64,000 nt of DNA from Simplicispira psychrophila DSM 11588 (GCF_000688255.1 NZ_JHYS01000004.1:124001-188000); one strand, 5' to 3'. Positions 47,150 to 57,994 are shown, numbered from the stretch's first letter. Made by a program: numbers and translations. The notes: generated by a model from the sequence alone, not told the origin.

Positions 47150-48280
47150 TCAGGCACTCAGCAAAATACGCAACATGCGGCGCAGCGGCTCGGCTGCGCC
47201 CCACAGCAGTTGGTCGCCCACCGTGAAAGCGCCGACATATTCTGGCCCCATCGCCAGCTTGCGGATGCGACCGACGGGAATGGTCATGGTGCCGGTGACG
47301 GCGACTGGGGTCAGGGCTTGGATAGTGGCTTCGCGCGTGTTAGGTACCACTTTGACCCACTGATTGTCGGCGGCAATCATGGCTTCGATATCGGCCACTG
47401 GCACGTCTTTTTTTAGCTTGAAGGTCAGCGCTTGGCTGTGACAGCGCATAGCACCGACGCGCACGCAGAAGCCGTCGACCGGAATGGCACTGGTGCCAAA
47501 GCCTTCGCCTTGGCCCAAGATCTTGTTGGTCTCGGCCATGCCCTTCCACTCTTCCTTGGACTGGCCGTTGCCCAGGTCCTTGTCGATCCACGGGATCAGC
47601 GAGCCGCCCAAGGGCACGCCAAAATTGGCCGTTTCGGCGGTGCTCAGGCTGCGTTGCTTGGCGATGACCTTGCGGTCGATTTCCAAAATGGCGCTTTTCG
47701 GATTGTCCAGCAGGGAGCGCACTTCAGCGTTTAGCGTGCCGTACTGCGTCAGCAGCTCGCGCATATGTTGCGCGCCGCCGCCGCTGGCGGCTTGGTAGGT
47801 TTGCGTGCTCATCCACTCGACCAGACCAGCCTTGTAGAGCGCGCCGACGCCAATCAACATACAGCTGACGGTGCAGTTGCCGCCGACCCAGTTTTTGCCG
47901 CCCTTGGCCAGTGCGCTTTGGATGACCGGCATGTTCACCGGGTCGAGCACGATGACCGCGTCGTCGTTCATGCGCAGCGTCGATGCCGCGTCGATCCAGT
48001 GGCCATTCCAACCAGCTGCGCGCAGCTGGGGGAAAACTTCTGACGTGTAGTCACCGCCCTGGGCGGTGATGATGATGTCGCAGCGCTTCAAAGCGTTGAT
48101 GTCGAACGCGTCCTGCAACGTGGTTTCATTCTTCGCCATGGTCGGCGCTGTGCCACCGGCGTTGGAGGTGGAGAAAAACAAGGGTTCGATCAGGTCGAAG
48201 TCTTTTTCTTCGACCATGCGATCCATCAACACCGAGCCGACCATGCCGCGCCAGCCGACCAAACCTACTAACTTGCTCAT
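47150..48280 (-). CDS. asd: Aspartate-semialdehyde dehydrogenase
   Basis: A 376-residue cytoplasmic enzyme that reduces aspartyl phosphate, feeding lysine, threonine, methionine and cell-wall diaminopimelate. [18 protein letters not shown] is the NADP loop, and the catalytic Cys is in [14 protein letters not shown] (about 136). [13 protein letters not shown] and the substrate-binding [17 protein letters not shown] are conserved. A threonine-rich leader peptide lies 95 bp upstream of its start. Confidence 0.96.
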   Translation of the reverse strand: MSKLVGLVGWRGMVGSVLMDRMVEEKDFDLIEPLFFSTSNAGGTAPTMAKNETTLQDAFDINALKRCDIIITAQGGDYTSEVFPQLRAAGWNGHWIDAASTLRMNDDAVIVLDPVNMPVIQSALAKGGKNWVGGNCTVSCMLIGVGALYKAGLVEWMSTQTYQAASGGGAQHMRELLTQYGTLNAEVRSLLDNPKSAILEIDRKVIAKQRSLSTAETANFGVPLGGSLIPWIDKDLGNGQSKEEWKGMAETNKILGQGEGFGTSAIPVDGFCVRVGAMRCHSQALTFKLKKDVPVADIEAMIAADNQWVKVVPNTREATIQALTPVAVTGTMTIPVGRIRKLAMGPEYVGAFTVGDQLLWGAAEPLRRMLRILLSA

Positions 48281-48375
48281 TTTTAACGCCTCTTTCAGTT
48301 GAATAAACAGTGCCCGACCGGGTCTGCTTGCCTGGCTCGTCTGGCCAGGAGGGGCGCACGACGAACCAGGCTGGA
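48281..48375 (-). promoter_or_regulatory. Candidate attenuator between the leader peptide and asd
   Basis: Read on the minus strand, GCCTGGTTCGTC can pair with GACGAGCCAGGC (12 pairs, one G-U). The second arm can instead pair with CCTGGC in between, and CCCG/CGGG forms a later stem. Such mutually exclusive stems suit ribosome-position attenuation. There is no clear T tract, so control could act by Rho or on translation. Confidence 0.45.
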
Positions 48376-48480
48376 TCAGCCCTTAATGGTGGTCGTGGTT
48401 GTGGGGGTGCTTGCGCGCGCAACCGCAGCGGCCTGGACGGCTCGGGCGGTGTTCAGCGGGAACGGGCGGACAACAAACAT
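48376..48480 (-). CDS. Threonine-rich leader peptide upstream of asd
   Basis: A 34-residue frame, ATG at 48480 and TGA at 48376-48378. The C-terminal part reads [11 protein letters not shown], so six Thr codons in seven and an Ile codon lie just before the stop. This resembles thrL-type leader peptides, where stalling at Thr codons controls a downstream operon. TATAAT lies eight bases before the ATG, so the mRNA may be almost leaderless. The next gene is asd, the branch enzyme toward threonine. No homologue is known to me by name. Confidence 0.6.
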   Translation of the reverse strand: MFVVRPFPLNTARAVQAAAVARASTPTTTTTIKG

Positions 48481-48488
48481 AGCCTGTG

Positions 48489-48494
48489 ATTATA
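48489..48494 (-). promoter_or_regulatory. -10 box of the asd leader
   Basis: A perfect TATAAT on the minus strand, eight bases before the leader ATG. No consensus -35 was seen at 17 bp. The gap between here and 48715 shows no other gene. Confidence 0.5.
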
Positions 48495-48715
48495 GCGGAA
48501 GGGGCTGTATGGCCGCACTACGGCGGATGGCCTGCGTGTTCCCAGCACCTGTGCTGTCGTCGGCTTTGTTTCGATGTGATTTTGCGTGGGTACGGCTTGG
48601 CGGGATGCTGCACAGAATGACCGGCGCCTTTGCATATTTACGCCATCCAGAATAAGAATAGGCATGTATGCCGGTTTCACCGCACACCCAGCTGGCATCT
48701 CAAGAAAGGCATTGC

Positions 48716-49441
48716 ATGTCTGCTAAAAATGGCTTGACTCGAATGTGCGCCCTGTGCGGAAAGGACTTTCCGGAGCGCAATGTGATCTCTGGCGAGGCCG
48801 TGCGCAAGGAAATGTCGGATGAGATTTTGAAGGTCTTGCCCACTTGGTCGTCGGCATCCTACATTTGTCGGCCCGACTTGGCGCGGGTGCGTGGTCGGTA
48901 TGTGCATGACTTGCTGGAGTCTGAAAGAGGTGAACTCACGTCGCTGGAGCAGGAGGTGGTGCGCAGCTTGCAAGAGCACGAAATTCTTTCTTCCAACATT
49001 GACGCCGAGTTTGAGCAGCAATGGTCTTTTGGAGAAAGGGTGGCCGACAAAATTGCTGCATTTGGCGGCAGTTGGGTTTTCTTGATCTTGTTCGGCGTCT
49101 TTCTGCTGGTCTGGGTGGCCCTGAATTCGCTGGTTTTGCTCTGGCGTCCCCTTGACCCCTATCCCTTCATTTTTCTCAATCTGATTCTTTCCTGCCTTGC
49201 CGCTGTTCAGGCACCCATCATCATGATGAGCCAGAACCGCCAGGAGGCGAAAGACCGTATCCGCTCCGAGCACGATTACCAGATCAATCTGAAAGCAGAA
49301 CTGGAAATTCGCCACCTGCATGAAAAGATGGACCACCTTCTCTCCCACCAGTGGGAGCGCTTGGTCAAGATACAGGAGCTTCAACTGGAGGTCTTGGCGG
49401 ATCTGGGGGCCGGAAAGCACCGTGCGCCTCCCGGAGGCTGA
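48716..49441 (+). CDS. DUF1003 family membrane protein
   Basis: A 241-residue protein. The N-terminus has Cys pairs in RMCALCGKDF and ICRPDLARVRGRY. DUF1003 then shows FGERVADKIAAFGGSWVFLILFGVFLLVWVALN (about 105-137), DPYPFIFLNLILSCLAAVQAPIIMMSQNRQEAKDR, and ends in a charged coiled coil. Two membrane helices are evident. The family is widespread and of unknown role. ATG 48716 has AAGAAAGG upstream; an earlier in-frame ATG lacks one. It is convergent with leuB. Confidence 0.85.
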   Translation: MSAKNGLTRMCALCGKDFPERNVISGEAVRKEMSDEILKVLPTWSSASYICRPDLARVRGRYVHDLLESERGELTSLEQEVVRSLQEHEILSSNIDAEFEQQWSFGERVADKIAAFGGSWVFLILFGVFLLVWVALNSLVLLWRPLDPYPFIFLNLILSCLAAVQAPIIMMSQNRQEAKDRIRSEHDYQINLKAELEIRHLHEKMDHLLSHQWERLVKIQELQLEVLADLGAGKHRAPPGG

Positions 49442-49517
49442 ATGGCGCGCCAGCCGGTGTGCCGTAGACGCCTGTTTTTCTGGCTTGTCCCACCTCGCAA
49501 CGCCGCGTATCCAGGCA

Positions 49518-49549
49518 AAAAAAGGGCGGCTTCAAAGCCGCCCTTTTTT
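49518..49549. terminator. Bidirectional terminator between the DUF1003 gene and leuB
   Basis: AAAAAAGGGCGGC pairs with GCCGCCCTTTTTT across a short loop, with A and T runs for both convergent genes. Confidence 0.85.
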
Positions 49550-49574
49550 ACTGGATCACTGCTTTATCCCGTGT

Positions 49575-50645
49575 TTATCCCAATGCCTTCACCACCGCGT
49601 CGCCCATCTCCACGGTGCTGACCTTGGTCGTGCCGGTGCTGTAGATGTCCGGTGTGCGCAGACCCTGCGCCAGCACCGCTTGCACGGCAGTTTCGATGCG
49701 CTGGGCGGCGGTTTCCTGGTTCAGCGAGAAGCGCAGCATCATGGCGGCACTCAGGATGGTGGCCAGGGGATTGGCGATGTTCTGGCCGGCAATGTCTGGC
49801 GCGCTGCCGTGGCTGGGTTCGTACAGGCCCTGGTTTTTGCTGTTCAGACTGGCCGACGGCAACATGCCGATCGAGCCGGTCAGCATCGAGGCTTCGTCGC
49901 TCAGGATGTCGCCAAACATATTGCCAGTGACGATGACGTCGAATTTCTTCGGTGCTTTCACCAACTGCATCGCGGCGTTGTCGATGTACATGTGGTCCAG
50001 CGCCACGTCGGGGTACTGTTTGCCCACATCGATCATCACGTCTTGCCAGAACTGGAAAGTCTCCAGCACATTGGCCTTATCGACACTGGTCACACGCTTG
50101 CTGCGTTTTTGCGCCGCTTGGAAGGCGACGTGGGCGATGCGCTCAATCTCGGGGCGGCTGTAGCGCATGGTGTCGAAAGCTTCTTCTGCGCCGGGGAAAT
50201 GGCCGTCGGTCGCGATACGGCGGCCACGCGGTTGACCGAAGTAGATGTCGCCCGTGAGCTCGCGGATGATCAGGATGTCCAAGCCTGCAATGATTTCGGG
50301 CTTGAGGCTGGAGGCATCGACCAGCTCTTTGTAGCAAATGGCCGGACGGAAATTGGCGAACAGGCCCAGGTGTTTGCGCAGGCCCAAAATAGCTTGCTCG
50401 GGGCGCAACGAGCGTTCCAGCTTGTCGTATTGCCAGTCGCCCACGGCGCCAAACAGGATGGCGTCGGCGTCTTGCGCCAGCTTGAGCGTCGATTCGGGCA
50501 GCGGGTGGCCGTGCGCGGCGTAGGCGACGCCGCCGACCAGCGCGGTTTCCATCTCGAACGGCAGGTCCAAAGCGCCGAGCACTTTGATGGCTTCAGCGAC
50601 GATTTCGGTACCAATGCCGTCACCCGGCAGAACTGCGATTTTCAT
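49575..50645 (-). CDS. leuB: 3-isopropylmalate dehydrogenase
   Basis: A 356-residue cytoplasmic NAD enzyme of leucine synthesis. It opens [15 protein letters not shown]. The Arg-rich substrate site lies near [26 protein letters not shown] (about 90-115). [28 protein letters not shown] (about 238-265) binds metal and cofactor, and [23 protein letters not shown] follows. It is the last leu gene, 87 bp after leuD across a dispersed repeat. Confidence 0.96.
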   Translation of the reverse strand: MKIAVLPGDGIGTEIVAEAIKVLGALDLPFEMETALVGGVAYAAHGHPLPESTLKLAQDADAILFGAVGDWQYDKLERSLRPEQAILGLRKHLGLFANFRPAICYKELVDASSLKPEIIAGLDILIIRELTGDIYFGQPRGRRIATDGHFPGAEEAFDTMRYSRPEIERIAHVAFQAAQKRSKRVTSVDKANVLETFQFWQDVMIDVGKQYPDVALDHMYIDNAAMQLVKAPKKFDVIVTGNMFGDILSDEASMLTGSIGMLPSASLNSKNQGLYEPSHGSAPDIAGQNIANPLATILSAAMMLRFSLNQETAAQRIETAVQAVLAQGLRTPDIYSTGTTKVSTVEMGDAVVKALG

Positions 50646-50660
50646 GCTTAAAACTCTCTT

Positions 50661-50714
50661 TTTAATAGCTACTAGCGCACGTGTTTAAAGGGCTAGAAGC
50701 TTATTTGACTATAA
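50661..50714 (+). repeat. Dispersed repeat between leuD and leuB
   Basis: TTTAATAGCTACTAGCGCAC, then GTGTTTAAAGGGCTAGAAGCTTATTTGACT fills most of the gap. Confidence 0.75.
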
Positions 50715-50732
50715 ATTGACTAACTATTGGAT

Positions 50733-51383
50733 TCAGCAGGCCATGCTGTGCGCCAGCCACGGTTTGGTGGCCAAGCGCTGGGCTTCAAACGCGGCGATTT
50801 TGTCTTTTTGGCGCAGCGTCAGGCCGATGTCGTCAAAGCCGCCTTGCAGGCAGTATTTGCGAAAGGCTTGCACCTCAAACGGGATTTCTTCGCCCTGCGG
50901 ACGCACGACCACTTGGCGCTCCAAGTCGATGGTCAGCTGGTAGCCGGGGAAGGCCAGCACGTCGTCAAACAACTGCGCCACCGTGGCTTCGGGCAGCACG
51001 ATCGGCAGCAGGCCGTTTTTAAAGCAGTTGTTGAAGAAAATGTCGGCAAAGCTGGGCGCAATCACGGCGCGAAAGCCGTATTGATCCAGTGCCCACGGCG
51101 CGTGCTCGCGGCTGGAGCCGCAGCCGAAGTTTTTGCGCGCCAGCAGGATGGATGCGCCGGCGTAGCGCGGCTGGTTCAGTACAAAGTCGGGGTTGGGCTG
51201 GCGGCTGGCCGGGTCTTGGCCGGGTTCGCCGTGGTCCAGGTAGCGCCACTCGTCAAACAGGTTGACGCCAAAGCCAGTCTTTTTGATGGACTTCAAAAAC
51301 TGCTTGGGAATGATGGCGTCGGTATCGACGTTCTCGCGGTCCATGGGGGCGACGAGGCCCTGGTGGAGATTGAATTTCTGCAT
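50733..51383 (-). CDS. leuD: 3-isopropylmalate dehydratase small subunit
   Basis: A 216-residue subunit that pairs with LeuC to isomerise 2- to 3-isopropylmalate. [20 protein letters not shown] and [33 protein letters not shown] are the aconitase swivel-domain signatures. PEGEEIPF-like [21 protein letters not shown] closes the domain. It follows leuC by 21 bp. Confidence 0.96.
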   Translation of the reverse strand: MQKFNLHQGLVAPMDRENVDTDAIIPKQFLKSIKKTGFGVNLFDEWRYLDHGEPGQDPASRQPNPDFVLNQPRYAGASILLARKNFGCGSSREHAPWALDQYGFRAVIAPSFADIFFNNCFKNGLLPIVLPEATVAQLFDDVLAFPGYQLTIDLERQVVVRPQGEEIPFEVQAFRKYCLQGGFDDIGLTLRQKDKIAAFEAQRLATKPWLAHSMAC

Positions 51384-51404
51384 AAAACAAGTCCTTGGAT
51401 GCGG

Positions 51405-52826
51405 TCAGGCAAATTGGCGAATATCGACAAAGTGGCCGTGCACGGCGGCAGCAGCGGCCATGGCCGGGCTGACCAGATGCGTGCGTCCACCCGCGCCCTG
51501 GCGGCCTTCAAAGTTGCGGTTGGAGGTGCTGGCGCAGCGCTCGCCCGGCTCCAAGCGGTCGGCGTTCATCGCCAGGCACATGCTGCAACCGGGCTCGCGC
51601 CACTCAAAGCCCGCGGCGCGGAAGATCACGTCCAGGCCTTCACGCTCGGCTTGCTCTTTCACCAAGCCCGAGCCCGGCACCACCAGCGCCAGCTTGACGT
51701 TGCTAGCTACTTTACGGCCCAGCTTTTTGACCACGGCAGCGGCTTCGCGCATGTCTTCGATGCGGCTGTTGGTACACGAGCCGATGAACACTTTGTCGAT
51801 GGTGATGTCGTTAATCGCCTTGTTCGGCTCCAAGCCCATGTACACCAGTGCGCGCTCGATGGCGCTGCGCTGATTCGCGTCTTTTTCTTTGTCTGGATCG
51901 GGCACGCGGGCGTCGATGCCCAGCACCATTTCGGGCGAAGTGCCCCAAGTCACTTGCGGCACGATGGCGGCGGCGTCCAGTTTGACCACGGTGTCAAACG
52001 TGGCATCCGCGTCGGAGTGCAGCGTGCTCCAGTACGCCACCGCCTGATCCCATTCCACGCCGGTGGGCGACAGCGGGCGGCCTTTGACGTAGGCAATGGT
52101 TTTCTCGTCCACCGCCACCAAACCAGCGCGCGCGCCGGCTTCAATCGCCATGTTGCAGACGGTCATGCGGCCTTCCATGCTCAGGGCGCGGATGGCGCTG
52201 CCGCCAAATTCAATGGTGTAGCCGGTGCCGCCCGCCGTACCAATTTTGCCGATGATGGCCAGCACGATGTCTTTGCCGGTGATGCCGGGGGCAACGTGGC
52301 CATCGACCTGCACCAGCATATTTTTGGCTTTTTTGGCCAGCAGGGTTTGCGTCGCCATGACGTGCTCGACCTCGCTGGTGCCAATGCCGTGCGCCAGCGC
52401 ACCAAACGCGCCGTGGGTGCTGGTGTGGCTGTCGCCGCAAACCACCGTCATGCCGGGCAGCGTCGCGCCGCTCTCGGGGCCAATCACGTGGACGATGCCT
52501 TGGCGCTGGTGCATGAACGGGAAGAACGCCGCCGGCGTAATTTGCGCCATGTTGTCGTTCAGCGTGGTGATTTGCTCTTTGCTGACCGGGTCGGTGATGC
52601 CGTCGTAGCCCTGCTCCCAGCCGGTGGTCGGCGTGTTGTGGTCGGCGGTCGCCACGATGGAGCTGGCACGCCAGACCTTGCGGCCGGCCTGGCGCAGGCC
52701 CTCAAAGGCTTGCGGGCTGGTCACTTCGTGCACCAGATGGCGGTCGATGTAGAGGATGGCGGTGCCGTCTTCTTCGGTGTGGACGACGTGTTCGTCCCAA
52801 ATCTTGTCGTACAGGGTGCGTCCCAT
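51405..52826 (-). CDS. leuC: 3-isopropylmalate dehydratase large subunit
   Basis: A 473-residue iron-sulfur subunit. [13 protein letters not shown] opens the protein. [27 protein letters not shown] is conserved. The 4Fe-4S ligands are Cys in [13 protein letters not shown] (about 351) and the pair in [10 protein letters not shown] (about 411 and 414). It is preceded by a LysR-type regulator gene on the same strand, 33 bp upstream, which may control the leu genes. Confidence 0.96.
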   Translation of the reverse strand: MGRTLYDKIWDEHVVHTEEDGTAILYIDRHLVHEVTSPQAFEGLRQAGRKVWRASSIVATADHNTPTTGWEQGYDGITDPVSKEQITTLNDNMAQITPAAFFPFMHQRQGIVHVIGPESGATLPGMTVVCGDSHTSTHGAFGALAHGIGTSEVEHVMATQTLLAKKAKNMLVQVDGHVAPGITGKDIVLAIIGKIGTAGGTGYTIEFGGSAIRALSMEGRMTVCNMAIEAGARAGLVAVDEKTIAYVKGRPLSPTGVEWDQAVAYWSTLHSDADATFDTVVKLDAAAIVPQVTWGTSPEMVLGIDARVPDPDKEKDANQRSAIERALVYMGLEPNKAINDITIDKVFIGSCTNSRIEDMREAAAVVKKLGRKVASNVKLALVVPGSGLVKEQAEREGLDVIFRAAGFEWREPGCSMCLAMNADRLEPGERCASTSNRNFEGRQGAGGRTHLVSPAMAAAAAVHGHFVDIRQFA

Positions 52827-52859
52827 GGCGTGCTTTCCTTCAGGTGGGGGAGATTGATT

Positions 52860-53807
52860 TTAGGTGGTGCTGGTCGGGCTGGGCGTCTCCGCCAAGGGCG
52901 TCAGCAGATGCTCGACCAGCAGCCGTGCGGTGACCGGCAGGGCATCAAAGTCGCGTGCGACCAAGCGCAGTTCGCGCTGCGCCCAGGCGTCGTTCAGGGC
53001 GATGGCGTGCAGATTGCCGACGCCGCGCATCAGCGCAAAGGCGCGGTCGGGCAACAGTCCCACGCCCAGGCCGTTGTCGATCATGCGGCACATGGCGTCC
53101 AGACCGGTGACCTGGATGCGCTGGCGCAGTGGGCGACCGGCAGCCGCTGCAGCGGCGCGCATCGCTAGGCTGATGCTGCTGTGGGCGTGCAGGCCGACGA
53201 TGTCCCAGTCCAGCACCTCGGCAAAATTAATAGCGGCTTGCGCAGACAGGGCATGGCCTTGCGGCATGACCAGCACCAAACGGTCGTGGCGGTAGGGGCG
53301 GCTTTGCAGGGCGGTGCCCACCGGGTTGCTCAAGCTGCAAATGCCCAGGTCGGCGGCGCCTTCTTGCACCGCGTGCAGTACGGCGGGGCTGAGGTGCTCT
53401 TGCAGGTCGATTTTGATTTGGCGGTGGGTACGGGCAAAGGCACCCAAATCTTCCGGTAAAAACTGCACGATGGCCGAGATGTTGGCGTGCATCCGCACAT
53501 GGCCGCGCACGCCGCCGGCGTATTCGCTCAGCTCGCCCTGCATCCGCTCCAGCCCGAACAGCACGGTGCGCGCATGGTGCAGCAGGCTCTCGCCTGCCGG
53601 CGTGAGCGTGACGCCCCGGCTGTGGCGGTAGAGCAGGGCCGTTTCCACGGCGGTTTCCAGGTCGGACAGGCGTTTGCTGATGGCCGAAGCGGCAATGAAC
53701 TCGCGTTCGGCCGCGCGGCCGATGCTGCCCAGCTCGCACACGGCGACAAACAGTTGCAGCGAGGTTAGGTCAATGCGGCGCGCAAAACTGCGCTCGGAGT
53801 TTTTCAT
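52860..53807 (-). CDS. LysR-type transcriptional regulator next to leuC
   Basis: A 315-residue regulator. The winged HTH reads LTSLQLFVAVCELGSIGRAAEREFIAASAISKRLSDLETAVETALLYRHSRGVTLTPAG (about 14-72). The effector domain follows, with AADLGICSLSNPVG and GLHAHSSISLAMRAA. It precedes leuC in the same direction, not divergently as is classical. Control of leuCDB is plausible from position only; the ligand is unknown. Confidence 0.88.
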   Translation of the reverse strand: MKNSERSFARRIDLTSLQLFVAVCELGSIGRAAEREFIAASAISKRLSDLETAVETALLYRHSRGVTLTPAGESLLHHARTVLFGLERMQGELSEYAGGVRGHVRMHANISAIVQFLPEDLGAFARTHRQIKIDLQEHLSPAVLHAVQEGAADLGICSLSNPVGTALQSRPYRHDRLVLVMPQGHALSAQAAINFAEVLDWDIVGLHAHSSISLAMRAAAAAAGRPLRQRIQVTGLDAMCRMIDNGLGVGLLPDRAFALMRGVGNLHAIALNDAWAQRELRLVARDFDALPVTARLLVEHLLTPLAETPSPTSTT

Positions 53808-53940
53808 GGGGGTGTGGGGGCTTCTCTGTTCGAGAAACTGTCTGTATTTTCCCCGCTATTTATGCGTGCAGACATCGTGAAATGCGATGGCCTGTATCGT
53901 GTTGGCGCAACTGCGGCTGCCTAGGGAATGGGCTGACTCT

Positions 53941-54044
53941 CAAAATAATAGCTATCAGCGCTTTATTGCAGTTGCTTTCAATATATTTAATGCTTGAAAG
54001 TACCTGTTTATCAGCGCTTGCAGCTCACTTTTTAATAGATGCCA
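53941..54044 (+). repeat. Dispersed repeat, two partial units
   Basis: AATAGCTATCAGCGCTTTAT and, 60 bp on, TTTATCAGCGCTTGCAGCTC. The 343-bp gap 53808-54150 otherwise holds the LysR promoter region and the dnaJ terminator; no convincing gene was seen. Confidence 0.55.
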
Positions 54045-54091
54045 CAGCCACCCGTGCCGCTGCAGCGCAAGGGATCGCCTGCATTGACCAT

Positions 54092-54132
54092 AAAAAAACC
54101 GCCTGGGCGCGGCAGCGGCAGACGGTTTTTTT
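54092..54132 (-). terminator. Terminator after dnaJ
   Basis: AAAAAAACCG pairs with CGGTTTTTTT around a GC-rich inner loop, 19 bp past the dnaJ stop on the minus strand. Confidence 0.7.
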
Positions 54133-54150
54133 GCGGGAGAGGGGGCTGCT

Positions 54151-55287
54151 TTAGCTGAAGAAGCTCTTCAGTTTGTCAGTCCAGCTTTCGCCGCTGGGTG
54201 AATGGCGACCGCCGCCTTTTTTCAGCGACTCTTCCAGTTCGCGCAGCAATTTGCGTTGGTGCTCGGTCAGTTTGACCGGCGTCTCGACCGCGATGTGGCA
54301 GTACAGGTCGCCGGGGTAGCTGGCGCGCACGCCTTTGATGCCCTTGCCGCGCAGGCGAAACTGCTTGCCAGCCTGCGTGCCTTCGGGGATGTCGATGGCG
54401 GCTTTGCCGGCCAGTGTCGGCACTTCAATCTCGCCCCCCAGCGCGGCGGTGATGAAGCTGACCGGCACCTGGCAGTGCAGATCGTCGCCGTCGCGCTCAA
54501 AGATGTCGTGCTTTTTCAGGCGAATTTCAATGTACAGGTCGCCCGGTGGGCCACCGTTGGTGCCGGGCTCGCCATTGCCGGTGCTGCGGATGCGCATGCC
54601 ATCGTCAATGCCGGACGGAATCTTTACTTCCAGCGTTTTTTGCTTTTTGACCTTGCCCTGGCCGCTGCAACTGGGGCACGGTTCCGGAATGATCTTGCCG
54701 GTGCCACGGCAATGCGGGCAGGTTTGCTGCACGCTGAAAAAGCCCTGGCGCATCTGTACCGTGCCCGCACCGGCGCAAGTGGTGCAGGTCTTGGCGCTGG
54801 TGCCGACCTTGGCGCCGCTGCCGTGGCAGGTGTCGCAGGCCTCCCACGACGGAATGCGGATCTGTGCATCCTTGCCGCGCGCCGCTTCTTCCAGCGTCAC
54901 TTCCATAGCGTAGCTCAGGTCGCTGCCGCGGTACACCTGGCGGCCACCTTGGCCGCGCCCGCGCCCGCCCTGGTTGAACATGTCGCCAAAAATATCGCCA
55001 AAAGCTTCAGCAAAGCCGCCAAAACCTTCGGTGCCAGGACCGCCGCGCATGTTCGGATCGACGCCGGCGTGCCCGTGCTGGTCGTAGGCCGCACGCTTGG
55101 GGGCATCCGACAGCATCTCGTAGGCTTCCTTGCACTCCTTGAACTTGTCCTCAGCGTCTTTGCTGGTGTCGTGCTGGTTGCGGTCCGGGTGGTGCTTCAT
55201 CGCCAGCTTGCGATAAGCCTTCTTGATTTCTTCCTCGGAGGCATTTTTGGCAACGCCGAGGACTTCGTAATAGTCTCTTTTGGACAT
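54151..55287 (-). CDS. dnaJ: Chaperone DnaJ
   Basis: A 378-residue Hsp40. The J domain has the HPD motif in AMKHHPDRN (about 32-36), then a Gly/Phe-rich region ([21 protein letters not shown]). Four zinc repeats read [24 protein letters not shown] and CPSCSGQG (about 145-215). It stimulates DnaK ATPase and delivers clients. It is the last gene of the grpE-dnaK-dnaJ unit, 94 bp after dnaK. Confidence 0.97.
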   Translation of the reverse strand: MSKRDYYEVLGVAKNASEEEIKKAYRKLAMKHHPDRNQHDTSKDAEDKFKECKEAYEMLSDAPKRAAYDQHGHAGVDPNMRGGPGTEGFGGFAEAFGDIFGDMFNQGGRGRGQGGRQVYRGSDLSYAMEVTLEEAARGKDAQIRIPSWEACDTCHGSGAKVGTSAKTCTTCAGAGTVQMRQGFFSVQQTCPHCRGTGKIIPEPCPSCSGQGKVKKQKTLEVKIPSGIDDGMRIRSTGNGEPGTNGGPPGDLYIEIRLKKHDIFERDGDDLHCQVPVSFITAALGGEIEVPTLAGKAAIDIPEGTQAGKQFRLRGKGIKGVRASYPGDLYCHIAVETPVKLTEHQRKLLRELEESLKKGGGRHSPSGESWTDKLKSFFS

Positions 55288-55381
55288 GGGTGGGATGGCT
55301 ATCGGGTGAAAGAGGAACGCCGCGCCGAGCTCCCTGGGAGGGGCTCGGCGCGGCGGCTGAGGTCAGCGCGGGGCGCCAGTC

Positions 55382-57343
55382 TTAGTCTTTCTTGACTTCC
55401 TTGACTTCAGCGTCCACGACGTTGTCGTCGTGCTCGGGGGCGTTGGCACCGCCCGCTTGGCTGGCACCATTTCCAGCAGCAGCGCCGGCGGCAGTACCCG
55501 CTTGAGCAGCCTGGGCGGCCTGCTCATTGGCATACATCTTCTCGCCGAGCTTTTGACCGGCAGTCATCAGTGCGGTGGTTTTTTCTTCGATGGCGGCTTT
55601 GTCTTCGCTCTTGAGGGCTTCTTCCAGCGCCTTGACGGCCGCTTCGATGCTTGTCTTCTCGCCCGCGTCGAGCTTGTCGCCGTACTCGGTCAGGCCCTTG
55701 GTCACGCTGTGCAGGGCGGCTTCGCCCTGGTTGCGCGCTTGCACCAGTTCGAGCTTCTTCTTGTCATCGGCGGCGTTCAGCTCAGCGTCCTTGACCATCT
55801 GCTGGATCTCTTCTTCCGAGATGCCCGAGTTGGCCTTGATGGTGATCTTGTTTTCCTTGCCGGTGGCCTTGTCCTTGGCGCCGACGTGCAGGATGCCGTT
55901 GGCGTCGATGTCGAACGAGACTTCAATTTGCGGCGTGCCGCGTGCGGACGGCGGGATGCCTTCGAGGTTGAACTCGCCCAGCAGCTTGTTGCCGGCGGCA
56001 ATCTCGCGCTCGCCTTGGAACACCTTGATGGTCACGGCCGGCTGGTTGTCGTCGGCGGTCGAGAAAGTTTGGGCAAACTTGGTCGGGATGGTCGTGTTCT
56101 TGGTGATCATCTTGGTCATCACGCCGCCCAGGGTTTCGATACCCAACGACAGTGGCGTCACGTCCAGCAGCAGCACGTCCTTGCGGTCCCCCGACAGCAC
56201 TTGGCCCTGAATGGCTGCGCCCACAGCGACGGCTTCGTCGGGGTTGACGTCCTTGCGCGGCTCGCGGCCGAAGAACTCTTTGACCTTCTCTTGCACCTTG
56301 GGCATACGGCTCATGCCGCCGACCAGGATCACGTCGTTGACGTCAGACACGCTGATGCCAGCATCCTTGATGGCGATGCGGCAGGGGCCCATGGTGCGCT
56401 CGATCAGTTCCTCGACCAAGCTTTCCAGCTTGGAGCGCGTCAGCTTGATCAGCAAGTGCTTAGGGCCGGAGGCGTCGGCCGTGATGTAGGGCAGGTTGAT
56501 GTCGGTCGCTGCCGAGTTGGACAGCTCGATCTTGGCTTTTTCGGCGGCTTCTTTCAGGCGCTGCAGGGCCAGCACGTCTTTGGACAGGTCGACGCCTTGG
56601 TCTTTTTTGAACTCGGCAATGATGAAGTCAATGATGCGCTGGTCGAAGTCTTCGCCGCCCAAGAAGGTGTCGCCGTTGGTGGACAGCACTTCAAACTGCT
56701 TTTCGCCATCGACGTCGGCAATTTCAATGATGGAGACGTCAAAGGTGCCGCCGCCCAAGTCGTACACGGCAATCTTGCGGTCGCCCTTTTCGGTCTTGTC
56801 CAGGCCAAAGGCCAGTGCCGCAGCGGTAGGCTCGTTGATGATGCGCTTGACATCGAGGCCGGCAATACGGCCAGCGTCTTTGGTGGCCTGGCGTTGGGCA
56901 TCGTTGAAGTAGGCCGGCACGGTAATCACGGCTTCGGTCACTGGCTCGCCCAGGTAGTCCTCGGCGGTCTTCTTCATCTTGCGCAGCACTTCGGCGCTGA
57001 TCTGTGGTGGGGCCAATTTTTGGCCGCGCACTTCAATCCACGCATCACCGTTGTCGGCTTTGACGATGGAGTAGGGCATCAGGTCGATGTCCTTTTGCAC
57101 TTCTTTTTCGTCAAATTTGCGACCAATCAGGCGCTTGGAAGCGTAGATGGTGTTGCGGGGGTTGGTGACGGCTTGGCGCTTGGCTGAGGCACCGACCAGA
57201 ATTTCGCCGTCTTCTTGGTAGGCAATGATGGACGGCGTGGTGCGCGCACCTTCGCTGTTCTCGATCACGCGCGTGGTGTTGCCTTCCATGATGGAGACGC
57301 AGCTGTTGGTCGTGCCCAAGTCGATACCAATGATTTTTCCCAT
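55382..57343 (-). CDS. dnaK: Chaperone DnaK
   Basis: A 653-residue Hsp70. The actin-like ATPase opens with [15 protein letters not shown], has [26 protein letters not shown] and [16 protein letters not shown]. The substrate domain begins near [14 protein letters not shown], and the tail is the acidic [13 protein letters not shown] with an Ala/Gly-rich segment before it. Length is typical for Burkholderiales. It is co-directional with grpE and dnaJ behind one heat-shock promoter. Confidence 0.97.
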   Translation of the reverse strand: MGKIIGIDLGTTNSCVSIMEGNTTRVIENSEGARTTPSIIAYQEDGEILVGASAKRQAVTNPRNTIYASKRLIGRKFDEKEVQKDIDLMPYSIVKADNGDAWIEVRGQKLAPPQISAEVLRKMKKTAEDYLGEPVTEAVITVPAYFNDAQRQATKDAGRIAGLDVKRIINEPTAAALAFGLDKTEKGDRKIAVYDLGGGTFDVSIIEIADVDGEKQFEVLSTNGDTFLGGEDFDQRIIDFIIAEFKKDQGVDLSKDVLALQRLKEAAEKAKIELSNSAATDINLPYITADASGPKHLLIKLTRSKLESLVEELIERTMGPCRIAIKDAGISVSDVNDVILVGGMSRMPKVQEKVKEFFGREPRKDVNPDEAVAVGAAIQGQVLSGDRKDVLLLDVTPLSLGIETLGGVMTKMITKNTTIPTKFAQTFSTADDNQPAVTIKVFQGEREIAAGNKLLGEFNLEGIPPSARGTPQIEVSFDIDANGILHVGAKDKATGKENKITIKANSGISEEEIQQMVKDAELNAADDKKKLELVQARNQGEAALHSVTKGLTEYGDKLDAGEKTSIEAAVKALEEALKSEDKAAIEEKTTALMTAGQKLGEKMYANEQAAQAAQAGTAAGAAAGNGASQAGGANAPEHDDNVVDAEVKEVKKD

Positions 57344-57439
57344 TTTTTTCTCCGCAATGTTTGAGTGAATTCGATGTGTGCTATCTGGTGATTACCGGGC
57401 CTGCTTCAAGTCCGGTGCACCAGGTTTTGGCGTTTTGTT

Positions 57440-57994
57440 TTATTGGGGGCCAGCGACGGTCACCAGAGCCGGGCGCAGCACGCGGTCGGCAATCAGATAA
57501 CCTTTTTGCAGCACCATCACCACGCTGTTGGCCTCTTGCGCCGCTGGCACCACGCTGATCGCTTGGTGAAAGTGCGGGTCGAACTTGGTGCCGGCGCTGG
57601 GGTTAATCGCCAGCAGCTTGTTGCGCTCAAACGCGGCCAGCAATTGGCGCAGTGTGGCGTCCGTGCCTTCGCGCAATTGTTGCGCGGTGGCTTCTGGCAT
57701 CGCCAAGGCGGCGTCCAGGCTGTCGGCCACGGCTAGCAGGCTTTCGGCAAAACCTTCAATGCTGAATTTGCGGGCTTTGCTGACTTCTTCTTCAGCGCGG
57801 CGGCGGGCGTTTTCAGTGTCGGCCTTGGCGCGCAGAAACTGGTCGGCCAGATCAGCGCTTTTGGCCTTGAGCTCGGCCAGCTCGGCATTCAGGCGATCCA
57901 TTTCGTCGGAGGTATTGGCGGCCATGGCGGCTTCCGTCTCTTCAGGGGAAAAAGGAGCAGATGGGGAGGTGGATGGCTGGTGTTTGTCGGACAT
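57440..57994 (-). CDS. grpE: Nucleotide exchange factor GrpE
   Basis: A 184-residue DnaK cofactor. A long N-terminal helix is visible ([45 protein letters not shown], about 38-82), followed by the four-helix and beta-wing part with [23 protein letters not shown] 57994 opens on MSDKHQPS; a much longer in-frame extension crosses the sigma-32 promoter and is rejected. It is the first gene of the heat-shock unit. Confidence 0.94.
   Translation of the reverse strand: MSDKHQPSTSPSAPFSPEETEAAMAANTSDEMDRLNAELAELKAKSADLADQFLRAKADTENARRRAEEEVSKARKFSIEGFAESLLAVADSLDAALAMPEATAQQLREGTDATLRQLLAAFERNKLLAINPSAGTKFDPHFHQAISVVPAAQEANSVVMVLQKGYLIADRVLRPALVTVAGPQ

Noticed and set aside
48299-48655. 118-codon plus-strand frame with a Val run
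   Set aside because: The Val run is the complement of the Thr codons of the minus-strand leader peptide, and the frame has no domain features.
50727-53168. 813-codon open frame antisense to leuD and leuC
   Set aside because: It mirrors the codon bias of the leu genes on the other strand, has no recognisable motifs, and leuC and leuD are certain.
53882-54154. 90-codon frame between the LysR gene and dnaJ
   Set aside because: It runs through repeat and terminator DNA and has no plausible ribosome site.
54202-55395. 397-codon open frame antisense to dnaJ
   Set aside because: Shadow of dnaJ; Ala/Gly/Arg-rich translation.
55430-57187. 585-codon open frame antisense to dnaK
   Set aside because: A shadow of dnaK in a GC-rich genome; low-complexity translation without domains.
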